From positions 2,108,001-2,172,000 of the forward strand of contig OZ246966.1 of NCBI GenBank assembly GCA_965232405.1: 64,000 nucleotides of DNA, in the 5' to 3' direction. This stretch comes from RCIO01 sp965232405 (lineage in GTDB: Bacteria > Pseudomonadota > Alphaproteobacteria > Rhizobiales > Rhizobiaceae). Positions 17,587 to 26,619 of this stretch are shown piece by piece; position 1 is the first letter of the stretch; each line of letters opens with the position of its first letter. The translations under genes were made by a program, and so were the position numbers. Below the pieces are notes generated by a model. That model ran no database searches, was not told the DNA's origin, and worked only from the letters and a program-made list of their open reading frames with translations.

Positions 17587-18438
17587 GTGCGCAGACTGGT
17601 CGCTATCAAGCGTGTCTTGTGGGATGCGGTGGGGCATTTCAACGACGATGATGGCTGGGCGATGGCCAGCCATCTGGCGATCACAGCCCTGATGGCGCTG
17701 TTTCCGTTCCTGATTTTCTCGACCGCGCTTGCTTCCTTTCTGGGCGCCAAGGCGTTCGCGGACACGGCGGTTCATCTCGTATTCGACACATGGCCTGACG
17801 AGATCGCGGAGCCGATTGCGCGCGAGGTCGTCAACGTGCTGACGGTTCAGCGCAGCGGATTCCTGACGCTCGGCATTCTGATCGCCGCGTTCTTCGCATC
17901 CAACGGTATCGAGGCGCTGAGAACCTCGCTCAATCGCGCCTACAGGGTGGAAGAGAACCGTTCGATCGTGTTTCGCAGGGTTCAGAGCCTGGCGTTTGTG
18001 TTTGTCGCCACACTCGGCTTCCTGACCATCAGTGTGCTGCTGGTGCTGGCGCCGCTGATTGGCGCTCTGGCTGTAGACGCCATGCCATGGCTGAAGCCCT
18101 ATATGGGCACGATTACGCTGTGGCGCTACATCATCGCCTCGTCGGTAATCGTGCTGGCGCTGATTGCCGTCCATGCCTGGCTGCCGGCGGGACGGCGCAG
18201 TTTTGTCGATATTGCGCCCGGCATTGTTTTCACCCTTGCCGCCTGGCTGCTCGGGTCAAGCCTGTTTGCCGCCTATCTGGAGCAGTTCTCGACCTATGTT
18301 TCGACCTATGCCGGCTTGGCATCGGTGATGATCGCCGTGATCTTCCTCTACATCATTTCGGCAATCTTCATCCTTGGCGGCGAGATCAATGCAGCAATCC
18401 AGCGTTATGCGGACGCCCGCGCCCGCGTGCCTGCCTGA
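17587..18438 (+). CDS. YihY/BrkB family membrane protein
   Basis: A 283-residue polytopic protein of the YihY/virulence-factor-BrkB family, often (mis)annotated as ribonuclease BN. About six membrane helices follow an N-terminal DGWAMASHLAITALMALFPF segment typical of the family; FFASNGIEALRTSLNRAYR is another conserved block. The GTG at 17587 is preceded by AGGGACAGG and starts VRRLVAIKRV; the longer open frame upstream overlaps the divergent SDR. The 3' end overlaps the convergent DMT transporter by 34 bp. Function unknown. Confidence 0.85.
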   Translation: MRRLVAIKRVLWDAVGHFNDDDGWAMASHLAITALMALFPFLIFSTALASFLGAKAFADTAVHLVFDTWPDEIAEPIAREVVNVLTVQRSGFLTLGILIAAFFASNGIEALRTSLNRAYRVEENRSIVFRRVQSLAFVFVATLGFLTISVLLVLAPLIGALAVDAMPWLKPYMGTITLWRYIIASSVIVLALIAVHAWLPAGRRSFVDIAPGIVFTLAAWLLGSSLFAAYLEQFSTYVSTYAGLASVMIAVIFLYIISAIFILGGEINAAIQRYADARARVPA

Positions 18439-19292
18439 GTGGCGAGCCACACGCCGGCCGCCGCGATCGCCATGCCTATGAGCTGAATGAGCGACAAAGT
18501 TTCGCCGAATAGCACCCAGGCGAGAAGCGCGGTCACAGCCGGCACCAGATAGAAGAGCGATGCAACGCGCGACACCGCTCCGTGGCGGATGAGGAACATC
18601 AAGAGAAAGATCGCGCCCAGCGACAGCACCAGAACCAGCCACAGCATGGCAAACACCAGTTCGCCATTGAGCGTGTAGCTGCCGGTCTCCAGAACGAACG
18701 CCAGTGCAACCATAGGAATCGTGCCGCCGACATATTGCCAGGCGGTGCCCGTCACGATGTCGGTCTGTCCGCCGAAACGCTTCTGCCAGATCGTGCCGGC
18801 GGTCATGCCCAGCACCGCGATCACGCAGGCAATGGTGTTTGCGGGTGTCACGCCGCCACCGGCCGTCGCCAGCTTCGGCCACAACACAAGCGCCACGCCA
18901 ACGAAGCCCACAAACAATCCTGCCCAATGACGCGGCAGCACCTTCTCGCCGAGCAGCTTGCCGACCGCAACGGCGGTAATCAGCGGCTGAAGACCGATCA
19001 CGAGCGCGGACAGTCCGGCCGGCATGCCGTTGTCGATGGCCCAGAACACACCGCCCAGATAGACGCCATGCATGAGAACGCCCGCGACCATCTGGTCGAA
19101 GGCTGCGCGGCCTGACAGCATGCTTGCCCGTAACGGGATCGCGATGAGCAGCAGCAATGCAATCGTCAGCGCGAAGCGCACGGCCAGAAAGCTGAACGGC
19201 TCGGCCCAGGGCATTGCGTACCGCGCGCCGATGAAGCCGGTCGCCCAGAGGGCAACGAACAGGGCGGGCACGAGGCGCGTGGCTTCTGGCAT
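18405..19292 (-). CDS. DMT (EamA) family transporter
   Basis: Inner-membrane transporter of 295 residues with two EamA repeats and about ten hydrophobic helices; ALWATGFIGARYAM near the N-terminus and WAIDNGMPAGLSALVIGLQP are typical of the RhaT/EamA exporters. Substrate not predictable; many relatives export amino acids or metabolites. Its last 34 bases are also the end of the convergent yihY gene. Confidence 0.88.
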   Translation of the reverse strand: MPEATRLVPALFVALWATGFIGARYAMPWAEPFSFLAVRFALTIALLLLIAIPLRASMLSGRAAFDQMVAGVLMHGVYLGGVFWAIDNGMPAGLSALVIGLQPLITAVAVGKLLGEKVLPRHWAGLFVGFVGVALVLWPKLATAGGGVTPANTIACVIAVLGMTAGTIWQKRFGGQTDIVTGTAWQYVGGTIPMVALAFVLETGSYTLNGELVFAMLWLVLVLSLGAIFLLMFLIRHGAVSRVASLFYLVPAVTALLAWVLFGETLSLIQLIGMAIAAAGVWLATQAGTRARASA

Positions 19293-19442
19293 ATGGCTTT
19301 CTCAGAGAGGTGGGAGGCTTGGCTCTATTTCGAAATGCCGCGTCAAGCAAAGCGAAAGAATTCTGGGCTATAGGATTTCCCACCGTGGCGGCACTCGGCG
19401 TGTACCGTGCCGCTGCTCCGTGAGCTTATCCGGAGGAAGCCA

Positions 19443-19730
19443 ATGATTTGGGATCTCGATTTTGGGTGGCTGCTGATGGCAGTCGGCGTCGTCTCGATGA
19501 TTTCATACATGCTGGCGCTGATGATGGAATCGAGCGTCGGGCCCGGCGGGTTCGGGCCGTTCGGCAACGCGTCACTCATTACCGCAGGCTTTTTCGGCGG
19601 CATCACGGCCGCCAATTGTCAGGGCATCGCCATTTCGGAGCTCAAATTTGCGCTGATGATCGGACTTGCCGGTTCGTTTGCGCTGCTGCTCGTGATGGTC
19701 CTGATGCGCGGCATCTGGGTGCGGCTGTAA
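19443..19730 (+). CDS. Small membrane protein of unknown function
   Basis: A 95-residue protein with three hydrophobic segments (about 9-28, 43-58 and 69-89) and a Gly-rich loop (GPGGFGPFG). A strong GGAGG lies just upstream of the ATG at 19443, and codon use matches its neighbours, so I treat it as a real gene. I do not recognise a family. It is convergent with gluQRS with a 6-bp gap. Confidence 0.65.
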   Translation: MIWDLDFGWLLMAVGVVSMISYMLALMMESSVGPGGFGPFGNASLITAGFFGGITAANCQGIAISELKFALMIGLAGSFALLLVMVLMRGIWVRL

Positions 19731-19736
19731 GGTCCG

Positions 19737-20612
19737 CTACAGCCCGACCATTCGCCTGATATCATCCGGCGTCGCGCCGCCCGCGCGCAGCGCGCCAATG
19801 CCGGTATCCTGCCAGCGCTTCGACAGCTTGCGTCCGTCGCGGTCCAGAATGAGCCGATGATGGTAATAGGCCGGCGGCGTCAGCCCAAGCAGTTCCTGCA
19901 ACAGGCGATGAACCGACGTCGCGTGAAAAAGATCATTGCCGCGCACAATGTGGGTGATGCCTTGCAGCGCGTCGTCGATCACGACCGCCAGATGGTAGCT
20001 GGTTGGAATGTCCTTGCGGGCAATCACCACATCGCCCCAGGCTGAGGGATTGGCATCAATCTTCCCGGTCTCGCCAAGCGGCCCGCTGCCTGTCTCGTCC
20101 CAAAACAGCCGCGCGCCGACGCGCTCGCGCGCCGCCTCCATGTCCAGCCGCCAGGCATAAGGCTCGCCTTCGGCAATGCGCTGTCGCCGCTCGCTCTCGC
20201 TGCGCTCACGGTCCACCGGTGGCGGCAGTGGCGCGCCGTCCGGATCGAGCGGCCACGGCGCTCCGTCACCTTCTGCCTCGGCAATGTATGCGCGCATTTC
20301 GCCACGGCTCATGAAGGCCGGATAGACGAGGTTTTCGTCAATCAGGCTTTCAAGGGCCGAACGGTAGTCGTCGAAATGACCGGACTGGCGGCGAACGGGC
20401 TCTTCCCAGTCCAGGCCGAGCCATTTGAGGTCGTCATAGATCGCCTGTTCGAAGTCGTCGGTGCTGCGTCTGGTGTCGATATCCTCGATACGCAGCAGGA
20501 AGCGGCCGCCGGCTTCTCGCGCCAGATCGTGGTTCAGCATGGCTGAATAGGCATGGCCAAGATGCAGCGCGCCGTTGGGGCTGGGCGCAAAACGGAAGAA
20601 CGGTTCTGTCAT
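19737..20612 (-). CDS. gluQ: Glutamyl-Q tRNA(Asp) synthetase
   Basis: GluQRS, a truncated glutamyl-tRNA synthetase that attaches glutamate to queuosine at the wobble position of tRNA(Asp). The 291-residue protein keeps the class I HIGH motif as HLGH in APSNG-like context (FAPSPNGALHLGH) and KLSKR for KMSKS, but ends right after the catalytic domain without an anticodon-binding domain, which separates it from GltX. Divergent from the glycosylase gene with a 94-bp spacer. Confidence 0.92.
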   Translation of the reverse strand: MTEPFFRFAPSPNGALHLGHAYSAMLNHDLAREAGGRFLLRIEDIDTRRSTDDFEQAIYDDLKWLGLDWEEPVRRQSGHFDDYRSALESLIDENLVYPAFMSRGEMRAYIAEAEGDGAPWPLDPDGAPLPPPVDRERSESERRQRIAEGEPYAWRLDMEAARERVGARLFWDETGSGPLGETGKIDANPSAWGDVVIARKDIPTSYHLAVVIDDALQGITHIVRGNDLFHATSVHRLLQELLGLTPPAYYHHRLILDRDGRKLSKRWQDTGIGALRAGGATPDDIRRMVGL

Positions 20613-20706
20613 GAGAGCTGCGCGGGCCGGATTGTGATCGACATGACCCGATTGCTACTGTGATGAACTGCCGCCAACAAGGGTGGCGTGTGCGGGATGA
20701 CGAGGA

Positions 20707-21357
20707 ATGCAGCTTCGGCGCATCGACACGCTGGACGACGTGGCCGCCGGGCTTGCAGCGCTGGCGTTACTCGACGCGCGTCTGGCCGAAATTATCCCGA
20801 CCGCGGGCGAGGTTCCTATCAGGCGCACGGAACCGGGCTTCGCCAGCCTCGCATCGATCATCGTCTCGCAGCAGGTGTCGCGGGCGAGCGCGGACGCCAT
20901 ATTCGGCCGCCTTGTGACGCTGGTCGATCCGCTGGATGCCGACAACGTCCTTTCCGGCGGAACCGGCCCGCTCATCGAAGCGGGCCTGTCGCGGCCGAAA
21001 CAGGCCGCGCTGCTGGCGGCGGCGCAGGCGGTTCAGCAGGGCCAGCTCGATCTGCACGGCCTTTGCGATGTGGCCCCGGAAGATGCGCTGGCGCAACTGA
21101 CTGCAGTTCACGGCATCGGCGAATGGACGGCGGAGGTCTATCTGTTGTTCGCGGCCGGACATCCCGACATTTTCCCGGCAAAGGATCTGGCGTTGCAGGT
21201 CGCTGCGGGCGACGTGTTGGGGCTGCCGGAGCGGCCGGACGATCGCACGGTGAGGCATTTGAGCGAATCATGGCGGCCCTGGCGCGGGGTGGCGGCGAGG
21301 TTACTTTGGGCGCACTACCGGAACCTGAAGGGCAGGGAGGCTGCTCCAGTAGGTTAA
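20707..21357 (+). CDS. DNA-3-methyladenine glycosylase (AlkA-type, HhH-GPD)
   Basis: Base-excision repair glycosylase of the HhH-GPD superfamily, 216 residues. The helix-hairpin-helix LTAVHGIGEWTAEVYLLF and the catalytic Asp in FPAKDLALQ are present, as is SQQVSRASADAIF of the family. It lacks the N-terminal TBP-like domain of E. coli AlkA, so it is the short AlkA-type glycosylase common in alphaproteobacteria. No LexA-type box is visible in the short upstream spacer. Confidence 0.9.
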   Translation: MQLRRIDTLDDVAAGLAALALLDARLAEIIPTAGEVPIRRTEPGFASLASIIVSQQVSRASADAIFGRLVTLVDPLDADNVLSGGTGPLIEAGLSRPKQAALLAAAQAVQQGQLDLHGLCDVAPEDALAQLTAVHGIGEWTAEVYLLFAAGHPDIFPAKDLALQVAAGDVLGLPERPDDRTVRHLSESWRPWRGVAARLLWAHYRNLKGREAAPVG

Positions 21358-21498
21358 GTACGCCGTTTTGCTCGACAATTCGCAGCTGTCAGATGTCACT
21401 TTACCGCATTTGCCGCTTCACATTCCTGTCACGTCCGGCTACCAATATCCGCGCCGATCGGGACTGACTGAGCCTGGAGCCTTCAAGGAGGTGAGAAA

Positions 21499-22056
21499 GT
21501 GACGATCGCGGTCTCGCCAGACGGGCTTCCTGCTCTGGTGCTGAATGCGGACTACCGACCGCTGTCCTACTACCCACTGTCGCTATGGTCGTGGCAGGAC
21601 GCCATCAAGGCTGTTTTCCTCGACCGGGTGAACATTGTAGCCGAATACGAACACGCGGTTTCGTCGCCTTCCTTTTCGATGAAGCTGCCGAGTGTCGTCA
21701 GTCTCAAATCTTTCGTCAAACCGTCCCGCCATCCGGCTTTCACGCGCTTCAACGTGTTCCTGCGCGACCGCTTCCAGTGCCAGTATTGCGGCACCAGGGA
21801 AGACCTCACATTCGATCATGTCGTGCCACGCCGCTGCGGCGGGGCGACGACATGGGAAAATGTCGTCGCGGCCTGTTCGAGCTGTAATCTCAGGAAGGGC
21901 GGCATGATGCCCGCCGAGGCACACATGTGGCCGCTGCAGAAGCCCTATCCGCCGACCGTGCATGATTTGCACAATAATGGCCGGCTTTTCCCGCCAAACT
22001 ACCTGCACGAAAGCTGGATGGATTTCCTTTACTGGGATGTCGAGCTGGAGCCGTAA
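21499..22056 (+). CDS. HNH endonuclease family protein
   Basis: A 185-residue HNH-fold protein with two CxxC zinc knuckles (CQYCG and CSSCN) flanking the core DHVVPRRCGGATTWENVV, where H and N of the HNH motif are visible. The N-terminus VLNADYRPLSYYPLSLWSWQ is typical of a widespread chromosomal HNH group whose role is uncertain; no intein, phage or restriction gene is near. GTG start at 21499 follows AAGGAGGTGA, a near-perfect ribosome-binding site at ideal spacing. Confidence 0.9.
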   Translation: MTIAVSPDGLPALVLNADYRPLSYYPLSLWSWQDAIKAVFLDRVNIVAEYEHAVSSPSFSMKLPSVVSLKSFVKPSRHPAFTRFNVFLRDRFQCQYCGTREDLTFDHVVPRRCGGATTWENVVAACSSCNLRKGGMMPAEAHMWPLQKPYPPTVHDLHNNGRLFPPNYLHESWMDFLYWDVELEP

Positions 22057-22076
22057 GGTCTATCGACAACTTCGAT

Positions 22077-22099
22077 CTTCTCCCCGCGAATGGGAGAAG
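22077..22099. repeat. Intergenic palindrome CTTCTCCC...GGGAGAAG
   Basis: A perfect 8-bp inverted repeat, CTTCTCCC (22077-22084) and GGGAGAAG (22092-22099), with a 7-base loop, lies between the convergent HNH and ArsR genes. The sequence resembles the CTTCTCCC-type dispersed palindromes seen between genes in many rhizobial genomes. It may also act as a weak bidirectional terminator, but no T run follows it. Confidence 0.55.
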
Positions 22100-22105
22100 G
22101 AAATT

Positions 22106-22369
22106 TCAAACCTCCCAGAACTGATCGAGCCAGATGTTCAGGCCGAGAAAGCCCCGGGGGTTGAGCGCATAAATGCGCTTGGTGCCCTGCGAACGTGCGC
22201 TGACCAACCCGCTGTCGAGCAGGACCTTGAGATGCTGGGAGACGGCAGGGCGCGAGACGTCGAGCCCCGAGGCCAGTTCGTTGACGCTTCTTGGTCCTCG
22301 GCGCAATTCCTCCAGGATATAGCGCCGGTTGCCATCGGCTATCGCCATGAAAGCGTCGGTTTCAGCCAT
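22106..22369 (-). CDS. ArsR family transcriptional regulator
   Basis: An 87-residue winged-helix repressor-type protein. The HTH spans about residues 10-75, with RRYILEELRRGPRSVNELAS and the recognition region VSRPAVSQHLKVL, typical of ArsR/SmtB-fold regulators. No Cys or His cluster for metal sensing is present, so it is not an evident metal sensor. It is 28 bp downstream of the MFS transporter gene on the same strand and may regulate it. Confidence 0.87.
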   Translation of the reverse strand: MAETDAFMAIADGNRRYILEELRRGPRSVNELASGLDVSRPAVSQHLKVLLDSGLVSARSQGTKRIYALNPRGFLGLNIWLDQFWEV

Positions 22370-22397
22370 GGCTCAACCTTAGGCCAAGCGCGCGAAA

Positions 22398-23660
22398 TCA
22401 CAATGCCGTATCGGAACCGTCCTCGTCCGTATCACTGCGCGGGTCGAGCATGACAGCATTTGGTGTGACTGCACGCTCCGACGGCAGCGTTTTGAACGCC
22501 TCGCGTTCCTCGACCGGCACCGGCGCGCGGCGTGAAATGCGCAACAGCGCATAACCGGCCAGCGTCAGGTGCGCCCAGGCGGTGGCAAGGAATATGCCCT
22601 CGGTGCTGACATAGTCCATCAGCGGAGCCGCCATAAGCGGGCCGGCCATCGTGCCGAAGCCGTACAAGAGAAGCAGGCCGCCTGACACCTTGACGAAGTC
22701 CTCCGCCGGCGCGTGGTCGTTGGCGTGCGCCACGGCGAGCGAATAGAGGATGTATGCCATTGCTCCGTAGAATGCCGTAAGCGTCAGGATCACGGTGCCA
22801 GAACGCGGTGCAACCAGCACGATCAGCAGGGCGACAAGTGCGGCGATCCCCGCTCCACCGGCCAGCACATAACGGCGGTCGGTTCTGTCGGACAGGCGGC
22901 CTGCCGGAAGCTGCATGGCCGCGCCCGCGATCACGACCAGGCTCATCATCAGCGCAATCTCGGCGGTGGTGATGCCTGCTCTCGCGCCGTAGACGGCGCC
23001 GAGCGTTCCCCAAGCACCATTGGCAACGCCGATCAGGAAACAGCCCGCAGCGGCAATGGGCGAGTTTCGATAAAGCCCCGGCAGGTCGAGCGACACTTCA
23101 GCCAGCGGCTTGGGCGTAACGGCTGTGGAGACGGCGGTCGGAATGAGCGACAGGCAAAACAGAATACCAGCCATCATGAACAGGGACGAGGTGGTCACGT
23201 CGCCGGCCGCAACGGTCATTTGTCCGCCCATGATGGAGGCATAGGTGACCATCATGTAGAGGCCGAAGACCGTGCCGCGATTTTCGTTGCTCGAACGCTC
23301 ATTGAGCCAGCTTTCGATGATCATGAATGCGCCGGCCATGACGAAGCCGGTGAGAACCCGCAGGACGATCCAGATGACTTCGCTGACCAGAAGCCCGGAC
23401 AAAAGCGCGATGATGGCGCCAGAGGCTGCGCATGCGCCGAAGGCGCGGACATGGCCGACCCGACGCACCAGCCGCGGTCCGAAAAAGCAGCCGGCGACAA
23501 AACCCACGGCCCATGCCGTTCCCAGCAGGCCCAGGACCGTGGTGGAGAAACCCTCCTCCTGTCCGCGTAGCGGCATGAGAAGGCCGTGAAGACCCGACCC
23601 GCCGAGTAGAAATGCCGTGCCCAAAAGGAGGGCGAAGATCGGGCCGAAAGTCGAGAACAT
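22398..23660 (-). CDS. MFS transporter
   Basis: A 420-residue major facilitator with about twelve hydrophobic helices; the motif GCFFGPRLVRRVGHVRAF after TM2 and GRLSDRTDRRYVL between the two halves are MFS motif-A-like. Similar alphaproteobacterial proteins are annotated as UMF2-type or YcaD-like transporters; the substrate cannot be read from sequence. Followed by the ArsR gene on the same strand. Confidence 0.88.
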   Translation of the reverse strand: MFSTFGPIFALLLGTAFLLGGSGLHGLLMPLRGQEEGFSTTVLGLLGTAWAVGFVAGCFFGPRLVRRVGHVRAFGACAASGAIIALLSGLLVSEVIWIVLRVLTGFVMAGAFMIIESWLNERSSNENRGTVFGLYMMVTYASIMGGQMTVAAGDVTTSSLFMMAGILFCLSLIPTAVSTAVTPKPLAEVSLDLPGLYRNSPIAAAGCFLIGVANGAWGTLGAVYGARAGITTAEIALMMSLVVIAGAAMQLPAGRLSDRTDRRYVLAGGAGIAALVALLIVLVAPRSGTVILTLTAFYGAMAYILYSLAVAHANDHAPAEDFVKVSGGLLLLYGFGTMAGPLMAAPLMDYVSTEGIFLATAWAHLTLAGYALLRISRRAPVPVEEREAFKTLPSERAVTPNAVMLDPRSDTDEDGSDTAL

Positions 23661-23708
23661 GTGCGTCCGGGACTCCTGTGGTCGCTTGTAATGTGAAGCG
23701 GTTGCCGC

Positions 23709-23900
23709 CTAACGTTTGAATAGAGCGTCGGCAGCGGCCTTGGTCGCGTCCTTGCCGACCAGCTCATGCTCGATGCGGTCAATCTCCGCCTTGAGCATGT
23801 CGACGCGCTCCCTAAGCTCGTCAACCGAAAGAAGCGAGAGGTCCTGCCCGATCTCGTGCGCCTTGGCAGGTTTCGGCGTTTCCTCGTCCATGAAGGCCAC
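23709..23900 (-). CDS. DUF1192 family small protein
   Basis: A 63-residue protein of the DUF1192 family, found throughout Rhizobiales; function unknown. The conserved HEIGQDLSLLSVDELRERV is followed by a short predicted coiled coil (LKAEIDRIEHEL). I chose GTG at 23900 because a perfect AGGAGG (23911-23906) ends five bases before it; ATGs at 23921 and 23891 are in frame, but the first overlaps the ribosome-binding site and the second is 14 bases from it. Divergent from the quinone oxidoreductase gene. Confidence 0.82.
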   Translation of the reverse strand: MAFMDEETPKPAKAHEIGQDLSLLSVDELRERVDMLKAEIDRIEHELVGKDATKAAADALFKR

Positions 23901-24008
23901 TGCTACCTCCTGAATTGCCATGCCTGCAATTTGCCTGCATGCCTTGGCAAGTTACATAGTTTGAGTGGCCCGACGCAATGCGGGCGTGAGGACCGGGGAC
24001 TGCGGAAC

Positions 24009-25019
24009 ATGCCAAGCTCGAAGAAGATTCCGGAAAAGATGACCGCGATCGCAATCACCGAACCGGGTGGTCCGATGGTTCTGAAACCTGAGAAGCGCGA
24101 TGTTCCGACACCGGGCGAAGGAGAGATCCTGATCAGGGTGAAAGCCGCCGGTGTGAACCGGCCCGACGTGGCGCAGCGCGCCGGAGCCTATCCGCCACCA
24201 CCCGGCGCGTCCGACCTGCCCGGCCTGGAGGCAGCCGGCGAGGTGGCCGCGGTGGGTGAGGGCGTCACCCGTTGGCAGATGGGCGACATGGTGACCGCGC
24301 TGACGCCAGGCGGCGCCTATGCCGAATTTTGCCTGACGCATGAGACGAATGCGCTTCCGATACCGCGTGGCTTTGCGATCACCGAGGCAGCGGCCATTCC
24401 CGAAACCTATTTCACCGTCTGGCACAACGTGTTTGAGCGCGGCGCGCTGCAGCCCGGCGAGACGCTGCTCGTTCATGGCGGCAGTTCGGGCATCGGCACG
24501 ACCGCGATCCAGCTTGCCAAAGCGTTCGGGTCAAAGGTCATCGCAACGGCCGGCAGCACGGACAAATGCCAGGCCTGTCACGGTCTCGGCGCGGCGCGCG
24601 CCATCAACTATCGCGAAGAGGACTTCGTGGAAGCGGTGAAGGAGGAGACCGACGGAAAGGGCGCAGACGTCATCCTCGACATGGTTGGCGGCGACTATGT
24701 GGCGCGCAACTACAGGGCCGCGGCGGTCGATGGGCGGATCGTCCAGATCGCACTGTTGGGCGGACCGAAAGCGGAATCGGACTTTTCGCTGCTGATGGTC
24801 AAGCGGCTGACCCATACCGGTTCGACGCTCAGGCCACGCACGGTTGAGTTCAAGGGTGCGATCGCGGCTTCATTGAAGGAACGAGTCTGGCCGTTGCTGG
24901 AGGAGCGCAAGGTCGCTCCGGTGATGGACATGATCTTCCCGCTCAAGGAAGCCTGGCGGGCGCATGAGCGTATGGAAACAAGCGATCATATCGGCAAGAT
25001 CGTGCTGGATGTGGGCTGA
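24009..25019 (+). CDS. NAD(P)H quinone oxidoreductase (zinc-independent MDR, PIG3-like)
   Basis: Medium-chain dehydrogenase/reductase of the quinone oxidoreductase group, 336 residues. Visible features are the GroES-like domain with RPDVAQRAGAYPPPPG, the Rossmann segment LLVHGGSSGIGTTAIQLAK (NADPH-binding AGGVG-like loop) and the C-terminal HIGKIVLDV. No zinc-ligand Cys clusters. It resembles human PIG3 and bacterial Qor-like enzymes that reduce quinones by one electron. A second in-frame ATG at 24039 is possible; the longer start keeps a short basic N-terminus. Confidence 0.88.
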   Translation: MPSSKKIPEKMTAIAITEPGGPMVLKPEKRDVPTPGEGEILIRVKAAGVNRPDVAQRAGAYPPPPGASDLPGLEAAGEVAAVGEGVTRWQMGDMVTALTPGGAYAEFCLTHETNALPIPRGFAITEAAAIPETYFTVWHNVFERGALQPGETLLVHGGSSGIGTTAIQLAKAFGSKVIATAGSTDKCQACHGLGAARAINYREEDFVEAVKEETDGKGADVILDMVGGDYVARNYRAAAVDGRIVQIALLGGPKAESDFSLLMVKRLTHTGSTLRPRTVEFKGAIAASLKERVWPLLEERKVAPVMDMIFPLKEAWRAHERMETSDHIGKIVLDVG

Positions 25020-25062
25020 CTGGCCGCAGTCGCAAGAAACAGCGTTCTGCAAACAAGTTTTC

Positions 25063-25091
25063 TTGCTCCGCGCCGGCAAGATCGTTATACA
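25063..25091 (+). promoter_or_regulatory. Possible housekeeping promoter for trcR
   Basis: TTGCTC (25063-25068) and TATACA (25086-25091) are separated by exactly 17 bases and end 76 bp before the trcR start. Both words match the sigma-70 consensus at four of six positions. It is the best promoter candidate in the 148-bp spacer. Confidence 0.42.
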
Positions 25092-25167
25092 GCCGCCCAT
25101 TCCCAGATATTGGTGGCATGACCACCGCCCGCGCCAGGGACGCGGGCGAAGGAAAGGATTCTATGCA

Positions 25168-25887
25168 ATGGCCAATTCGCTGCTGATGCCGAAGGCGACC
25201 GCCGTCTGGCTGGTCGACAACACGGCTCTGACGTTCGAGCAGATCGCCCAGTTCTGCAAGCTGCACCCGCTTGAGGTAGGCGCGATCGCCGATGGCGACG
25301 CCGCCCAGGGCATCAAGGGCATGGACCCGATCATGACGGGTCAGCTCAGCCGCGAGGAAATCGAGAAGGGCGAGGCCGATCCTGAGCATCGCCTGAAGCT
25401 GCTGGACCCCAAGGTCCGCGTGCCGGAATCGAAACGCAAGGCGCCGCGCTATACGCCGGTGTCCAAGCGGCAGGACCGTCCCAATGCGATCCTGTGGCTG
25501 GTGCGTAACCACCCCGAACTCAAGGACGCGCAGATCTCGCGGCTTGTCGGCACGACCAAGGCGACGATCGAGCAGATCCGCAACCGCACCCACTGGAACT
25601 CGTCGAACCTGATCCCGATGGATCCGGTCACGCTTGGCCTGTGCTCGCAGATCGATCTCGACATGGAAGTTCAGAAGGCTGACCGCGGACGCGACACGAC
25701 CGCTGTGCCTACCGGCGACACGCTGCTGCCGGCGTCGCAGACAGAATCGCTGATGCCCGAGGCCGGCGAACCGCAGGGCGCATCGTCCGACGAGGACGAG
25801 GAACTCGACGCCAGCAAGGTGTTCGCGAAGCTGTCCTCGCTCAAGTCGGATACCGCCGAAGACGAAGACAAGTCCGGCGAGCAGTAA
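25168..25887 (+). CDS. trcR: Cell cycle transcriptional regulator TrcR (DUF1013)
   Basis: A 239-residue DUF1013 protein, the alphaproteobacterial cell-cycle regulator TrcR. The N-terminus MANSLLMPKATAVWLVDNT begins the conserved region; a central helix-turn-helix-like block AQISRLVGTTKATIEQIRNR and HWNSSNLIPMDPVTLGLCSQ follow. The last 60 residues are acidic and disordered. GGAAAGGA lies nine bases before the ATG at 25168; the frame continues upstream to 24964 but that part overlaps the previous gene. TrcR has been reported to act with other factors at cell-cycle promoters in Caulobacter relatives; the exact role here is inferred. Confidence 0.9.
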   Translation: MANSLLMPKATAVWLVDNTALTFEQIAQFCKLHPLEVGAIADGDAAQGIKGMDPIMTGQLSREEIEKGEADPEHRLKLLDPKVRVPESKRKAPRYTPVSKRQDRPNAILWLVRNHPELKDAQISRLVGTTKATIEQIRNRTHWNSSNLIPMDPVTLGLCSQIDLDMEVQKADRGRDTTAVPTGDTLLPASQTESLMPEAGEPQGASSDEDEELDASKVFAKLSSLKSDTAEDEDKSGEQ

Positions 25888-25920
25888 ACCCGACGCATTG
25901 TCGAGCGGCATGAGGCAGCG

Positions 25921-26619
25921 TCAGATGCGCCGCTCCATGCCGTTCATTTCGGCCTGGCGATAGAAATCCGTGAGTTGTTTGCCGCGTTCGGGCCGGAAGG
26001 TACGGCCGGCATCGCGCATCTCCACGATGCGGTCGATACGGAACGCGCGGAAATCCTCGCGCATCTCGCACCAGGCGATCAACGTCCACACCTTGCCCCA
26101 GAACCAAAGGCCGAGCGGACGGACGTCGCGTTCGGTGCCGCGGCCTGTCTCGTCCGAATAGCGGAAACTGAGCACGTTGCGGGTTTCAATCGCACGCTCC
26201 AGCTGGTCAAGCGCCGCGCGGTCGGCGTCGCTGATAACCCAGTTGGGCATGTGGATTTCGGTTCGGTCGACGCGGGCGCGCTCGGCATCGGGTAGCACAG
26301 CGCTGATCTTGACCAGCGCTTCTTCGGCCGCGCGCGCCATTTCCGCGCCGCCGAAGGCGCGAACCATGCGCGCGCCGGCGACCAGGGCCACGATTTCGTC
26401 ACGCGTGAACATGAGCGGGGGCAGGTCGAAGCCTTCGCGCAGGATGTATCCGACGCCGGCTTCGCCATCGATCGGAACACCGGAGGACTGCAGATCGGCG
26501 ATATCGCGATAGATGGTGCGTTCCGACACTTCCAGCCGCTCGCCCAGCATGCGCGCAGTGACCAGGCGGCCGCCGCGCAATTGCTGGACGATCTGGAACA
26601 GCCGGTCGGCACGCCTCAT
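25921..26619 (-). CDS. YafY-type HTH/WYL transcriptional regulator
   Basis: A 232-residue regulator with a DeoR-type winged HTH at about residues 1-62 and a WYL ligand-sensing domain at about 135-205 (FWGKVWTLIAWCEMREDFRAF). Its ATG overlaps the stop codon of the upstream orphan HTH gene (ATGA), so the two are coupled. The first 61 residues are 80 percent identical to that orphan HTH (49 of 61 by my count). The likely operator is the perfect palindrome at 27486-27511, upstream of the same gene group. Effector unknown. Confidence 0.9.
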   Translation of the reverse strand: MRRADRLFQIVQQLRGGRLVTARMLGERLEVSERTIYRDIADLQSSGVPIDGEAGVGYILREGFDLPPLMFTRDEIVALVAGARMVRAFGGAEMARAAEEALVKISAVLPDAERARVDRTEIHMPNWVISDADRAALDQLERAIETRNVLSFRYSDETGRGTERDVRPLGLWFWGKVWTLIAWCEMREDFRAFRIDRIVEMRDAGRTFRPERGKQLTDFYRQAEMNGMERRI